Source: Clostridiales bacterium
Lineage (GTDB): Bacteria; Bacillota; Clostridia; Oscillospirales; CAG-272
Length of the DNA: 8,128 bases
Assembly (NCBI GenBank): GCA_012511425.1
Contig: JAAZGC010000337.1
Coordinates: 1 to 8,128 of the forward strand
Direction: 5' to 3'
Positions 5,662 through 8,128 of the stretch are shown piece after piece. The notes below the pieces were generated by a model. It did no database searches. It worked only from the letters and a program-made list of their open reading frames with translations, and was not told the DNA's origin. The position numbers were made by a program, and so were the translations under genes. Every line of letters begins with the position of its first letter. The stretch's first letter is position 1.

Positions 5662-6912
5662 ATGATAACTGAGTATATGGATTATCTCGCCAAGTGCGAC
5701 CCCGAGGTCGGCGCGGCGGTCAAGGATGAATATCTTCGCGAACAGAACGGGCTTGAGCTGATCGCTTCAGAAAACAGCGTTTCGGCGGCGGTGCTTGCCG
5801 CGGCAGGTTCGGTGCTTACCAACAAATATGCCGAGGGATACCCCGGCAAGCGCTATTACGGCGGATGCGTCAATGTCGACGTCGTCGAAACCCTCGCAAT
5901 CGAGCGGGCAAAGCAGCTTTACTCCGCCGGTTTTGCCAACGTTCAGCCTCACAGCGGCGCGCAGGCAAACACCGCCGTTTATTTCGCCTTCCTGAACCCG
6001 GGAGACACGGTCATGGGAATGGACCTTTCCTGCGGCGGCCATCTGACGCACGGCTCCCCGGTCAATATGTCGGGCAAATATTATAATTTCGTCCCCTACG
6101 GCGTTAATGCCGACGGCTTCATCGACTACGACGAAGTCGAGCGCATCGCCGCCGAATGCAAGCCGAAGCTGATCGTCGCCGGCGCTTCCGCCTATCCGCG
6201 GATAATTGATTTTGCCCGCTTTGCCGAAATCGCGAAGAAAAACGGTGCGATGTTCATGGTAGACATGGCTCACATCGCCGGGCTTGTTGCCGCCGGACTG
6301 CATCCGACTCCGGTAGGCGTTGCCGATGTCGTTACCACGACTACCCACAAGACACTCCGCGGTCCCCGCGGCGGTCTGATACTTACAAACAACGAAGATT
6401 ACGCCAAAGCGATAAACAAAGCCATCTTCCCGGGAATCCAGGGAGGACCGCTTATGCACATCATCGCCGCGAAGGCAGTCTGCTTCGGAGAAGCGCTCCG
6501 CGATGATTTTAAAACTTACCAGAAGCAGATAGTCAAAAACGCCGCCGCCCTCGCCGACGGGCTTATCAAAGAAGGGCTGGCGCTCGTCTCCGGAGGCACC
6601 GACAACCACCTGATGCTCGTCGACCTGCGCGGCAAAGAGCTCACCGGAAAAGACCTCGAGCAGCGGCTCGGCGAAGTCAGAATCACCGTCAACAAGAACA
6701 CCGTTCCGAACGAACCGCGCTCGCCGTTCATCACCTCCGGCGTCCGAATCGGCACCCCCGCCGTGACAACCCGCGGGCTTGTCGAGGAAGACATGAAGGT
6801 TCTCGCTCACCTGATCGGCGTTACCGTCTTCGATTTCGAAGGCTCGAAGGAGAAAGTGAAGCTCGAAGTCGCAAAACTCTGCCGGAAGTACCCGCTTTAC
6901 AAGAATATCTGA
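5662..6912 (+). CDS. glyA: Serine hydroxymethyltransferase
   Basis: GlyA is a cytoplasmic PLP enzyme that converts serine and tetrahydrofolate to glycine and 5,10-methylene-tetrahydrofolate, the main source of one-carbon units for purines, thymidylate and methionine. The 416 residues match the normal bacterial length. Signatures: LELIASENSVS (31-41), YAEGYPGKRYYGG (56-68), QPHSGAQAN (95-103), DMAHIAGLVAAG (201-212) with the cofactor-binding Asp201 and His204, the PLP-lysine motif TTTTHKTLRGPRGG (225-238) with Lys230, and SGVRIGTPAVTTRG (359-372) with Arg363 expected to hold the substrate carboxylate. All key residues are present, so it should be active. AAGGGAG (5645-5651) lies 10 bases before the ATG. 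It is a single-gene unit with its own promoter and terminator, divergent from the isomerase-like gene. A 347-residue minus-strand open frame inside it is a shadow. Confidence 0.98.
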   Translation: MITEYMDYLAKCDPEVGAAVKDEYLREQNGLELIASENSVSAAVLAAAGSVLTNKYAEGYPGKRYYGGCVNVDVVETLAIERAKQLYSAGFANVQPHSGAQANTAVYFAFLNPGDTVMGMDLSCGGHLTHGSPVNMSGKYYNFVPYGVNADGFIDYDEVERIAAECKPKLIVAGASAYPRIIDFARFAEIAKKNGAMFMVDMAHIAGLVAAGLHPTPVGVADVVTTTTHKTLRGPRGGLILTNNEDYAKAINKAIFPGIQGGPLMHIIAAKAVCFGEALRDDFKTYQKQIVKNAAALADGLIKEGLALVSGGTDNHLMLVDLRGKELTGKDLEQRLGEVRITVNKNTVPNEPRSPFITSGVRIGTPAVTTRGLVEEDMKVLAHLIGVTVFDFEGSKEKVKLEVAKLCRKYPLYKNI

Positions 6913-6937
6913 ATAATTTGGCTAATAAACGGAAACA

Positions 6938-6967
6938 CCGCCCGCTGCGTAATGCGGGCGGGTTTTT
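6938..6967 (+). terminator. Terminator of glyA
   Basis: An 8-bp GC-rich stem CCGCCCGC / GCGGGCGG (6938-6945 and 6954-6961), loop TGCGTAAT, then G and five T's. It lies 25 bases after the glyA stop. Confidence 0.9.
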
Positions 6968-7045
6968 ATATGGCGAGGGTTTGCACAGCAGCCGGATATT
7001 CAGTAATTTTCGAGGTTTGCCTTTGATTTTTTATGAATATTTCCA

Positions 7046-7074
7046 TTGACATAAGCCTTTAAATCTGATATAAT
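7046..7074 (+). promoter_or_regulatory. Consensus promoter of the marR-ABC operon
   Basis: A perfect TTGACA (7046-7051) and a perfect TATAAT (7069-7074), spacer 17, with TGA just before the -10 (7066-7068, extended -10 pattern). Transcription would start near 7081, leaving a leader of about 83 nt before marR. A promoter this strong suggests repression by the encoded MarR protein or control in the leader. Confidence 0.92.
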
Positions 7075-7087
7075 ATCCGAAATAAAG

Positions 7088-7154
7088 TTGCGCCCGCAAT
7101 TATTTTTTGCGCGGGATATTATAAAAAAGGAGAGCGGGATGTGATTTCCCCGCG
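7088..7154 (+). promoter_or_regulatory. Structured leader with alternative stems upstream of marR
   Basis: Four short complementary blocks lie in the leader: CCCGC (7093-7097), GCGGG (7111-7115), GCGGG (7134-7138) and CCCGC (7149-7153). Blocks 1:2 and 3:4 can pair together, or block 2 (as CGCGGG, 7110-7115) can pair with block 4 (as CCCGCG, 7149-7154) and enclose the ribosome site AAGGAG (7127-7132). An alternative CGCAA/TTGCG stem (7095-7099 and 7107-7111, loop TTATTTT) also forms, and TTGC-N4-GCAA (7088-7099) is a small dyad that could instead be a MarR operator. No T-run follows, so control would be at translation or by protein binding. No known riboswitch class recognised. Confidence 0.4.
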
Positions 7155-7167
7155 GATAACGACATGA
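7141..7167 (+). CDS. Possible leader mini-ORF coupled to marR
   Basis: The best ribosome site before marR, AAGGAG (7127-7132), is too far from the marR ATG (31 bases). It fits a GTG at 7141 (8 bases away) that opens an 8-codon frame, M-I-S-P-R-I-T-T, ending in TGA at 7165-7167. That stop overlaps the marR start as ATGA, the usual layout for translational coupling. An overlapping ATG-TGA start-stop pair at 7139-7144 is an alternative landing site (6 bases from AAGGAG). No longer in-frame start exists for marR, since a TAA lies at 7122. The peptide itself has no recognisable signature; it may be a leader or a chance frame. Confidence 0.35.
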   Translation: MISPRITT

Positions 7168-7628
7168 TCTACACTTCACTTATGAGATTCATAAGCCGGA
7201 TATCGCGCTGTTCGGATCAGTACCAGGCAGACCGGCTTGCCGGGACAGAACTTACGTCAAGCCAGTATGTATATATACTCAACGTCTGCCGCGAACCCGG
7301 CATCTCACAGGACGGACTTGCGAAAAAGATATTTGTGAACAAATCGAATGTCGCAAGGCAGCTTGCCGCGCTCGAGTCGTCCGGATACGTGACCCGGAAA
7401 ACCTCCGCCGCCGACCGGCGTGGCATCGAAGTTTATCCGACCGAAAAGGCAGAAAAGATACTGCCGTTCATCCGCGGGATGCTCCGCGACTGGGACTCCT
7501 ATCTCACCGAAGGATTCACCGATGAGGAAAAGGAGACTGTCGCCCGGCTTTTGGGCATAATGCATAACCGCGCCGCCGAATATATGGAAAACCGCTGCTG
7601 TGAGCCGGATCCGGGAGGAAAAGCCTGA
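7164..7628 (+). CDS. MarR-family transcriptional regulator
   Basis: A 154-residue winged-helix DNA-binding protein of the MarR family, which usually acts as a dimer and represses neighbouring efflux or stress genes until a small molecule or oxidant binds. The helix-turn-helix covers about 47-78 (ISQDGLAKKIFVNKSNVARQ, then LAALESSGYVTR), and the wing carries the conserved Asp-Arg-Arg (84-86) followed by RGIEVYPTEK. The N- and C-terminal helices would form the dimer interface. Cys16, Cys42 and the adjacent Cys145-Cys146 are present; a redox role is possible but not shown. The start at 7164 is the only candidate before the upstream in-frame TAA, apart from Met7, which has no ribosome site. The stop overlaps the next ATG by one base (TGATG), so it is in one operon with the ABC exporter, its likely target. 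The ligand cannot be predicted. Confidence 0.9.
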   Translation: MIYTSLMRFISRISRCSDQYQADRLAGTELTSSQYVYILNVCREPGISQDGLAKKIFVNKSNVARQLAALESSGYVTRKTSAADRRGIEVYPTEKAEKILPFIRGMLRDWDSYLTEGFTDEEKETVARLLGIMHNRAAEYMENRCCEPDPGGKA

Positions 7629-8128
7629 TGAAAATGATTTTGCGGTATCTCAAACCGATGGCAGGGCGGATGACAGCCGGGCTGTTGATAAAGCTGCTCG
7701 GCACCTTCATGGATCTTGCAATACCGTGGATTCTTTCTTATATACTTGACATCGTCGTTCCCGCGAAAAGCCGCCCTCTTATCTGGTCATGGGGCGGCCT
7801 GATGGTCATATGCGCAATATCGGCGATGGCGGGAAACGTAATCGCAAACCGGTTCGCCGCAAAGGTGGCACGGGACGCGACAGAGCGCATCCGCCATGAT
7901 ACCTTCGTTAAAATCTCGACGCTTTCGGCGTCTCAGATAGACACGCTTACAATCCCGTCGCTCATCTCCCGGCTTTCCTCCGATTCCTATAATGTTCATC
8001 ACATGATCGGCATGATGCAGCGGCTCGGAATAAGAGCGCCTATCCTGCTGATCGGCGGGATAACGATAACTTTGACGATGGATACGGCTCTGACGCTTGT
8101 TTTGCTTTTCATACTGCCGCTGCTTGCC
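7628..8128 (+). CDS. ABC exporter half-transporter, 5' part (membrane domain)
   Basis: The first 167 residues are visible; the frame is open to the window end. The N-terminus begins MKMILRYLKPM, then hydrophobic helices at about 17-42, 53-72 and 137-166, separated by the long helix DATERIRHDTFVKISTLSASQID and SLISRLSSDSYNV, the pattern of exporter-type ABC membrane domains (MsbA/BmrA/BmrCD/LmrA group). The ISRLSSDSYNV stretch (113-123) matches the usual 'L.SRLTNDV..V' element. The nucleotide-binding domain should follow outside the window. GGGAGG (7613-7618) lies nine bases before the ATG, which overlaps the marR stop by one base. MarR followed by one or two such half-transporters is a common multidrug-efflux layout in Clostridia; a second half-transporter gene may follow. 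Substrate unknown. Confidence 0.9.
   Translation, partial: MKMILRYLKPMAGRMTAGLLIKLLGTFMDLAIPWILSYILDIVVPAKSRPLIWSWGGLMVICAISAMAGNVIANRFAAKVARDATERIRHDTFVKISTLSASQIDTLTIPSLISRLSSDSYNVHHMIGMMQRLGIRAPILLIGGITITLTMDTALTLVLLFILPLLA

Noticed and set aside
5767..6810. Minus-strand open frame of 347 residues inside glyA
   Set aside because: It is antisense to a gene with every SHMT signature; long antisense frames are common in GC-rich coding DNA. No family motif seen.
6996..7040. ATATTCA / TGAATAT inverted repeat upstream of the marR promoter
   Set aside because: Only 7 bp, AT-rich and 31 bases apart; likely by chance, and the leader dyads are better candidates for control.

Overview
The window looks like a chromosomal piece of a GC-leaning, low-GC-lineage-type Gram-positive anaerobe, most likely a gut Clostridia (Oscillospiraceae-like). 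This is inference. It rests on consensus TTGACA/TATAAT promoters with 17-bp spacers, strong AGGAGG-type ribosome sites, U-tract terminators, a lipoprotein-type solute-binding protein, and a surface protein ending in a TSD + membrane helix + KKRS tail. I see no transposon, CRISPR array, tRNA or rRNA.

Layout. (1) 1-791 (+) is the 3' part of an extracellular CBM9/DOMON-like protein with a Pro/Ala/Glu linker and a C-terminal membrane anchor, closed by a strong terminator (805-837). (2) 977-3667 (+) is a complete methionine ABC importer operon, metN-metI-metQ, with its own promoter, a short leader that can fold over the metN ribosome site, a 4-nt metN/metI overlap and a strong terminator. (3) 3739-5419 (-) holds a probable two-gene unit: a divergent member of the L-arabinose/L-fucose isomerase fold family, then a small two-helix membrane protein. 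(4) 5662-6967 (+) is glyA (serine hydroxymethyltransferase) with its own promoter and terminator, divergent from the isomerase-like gene. (5) 7046-8128 (+) is a drug-efflux-type module: a consensus promoter, a structured leader with a possible mini-ORF, a MarR-family regulator, and the first 167 residues of an ABC exporter half-transporter that runs off the window.

How the genes relate. MetNIQ imports methionine, and GlyA supplies C1-tetrahydrofolate used in methionine and purine synthesis, so the two are metabolically adjacent but separately transcribed. The MarR-ABC pair follows the usual logic of a regulator controlling the exporter beside it. The isomerase-like protein has no sugar kinase or transporter beside it, so its substrate cannot be read from context.

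The least ordinary parts are regulatory. They are the marR leader (a mini-ORF whose stop overlaps the marR start, within competing CCCGC/GCGGG stems), the nearly concentric inverted repeats that fill the space between the divergent -35 boxes at 5520-5592, and the hairpin over the metN ribosome site. The isomerase-like protein also appears to have changed several residues that bind metal in AraA. No clearly new multi-gene system is visible; most genes belong to well-known families.
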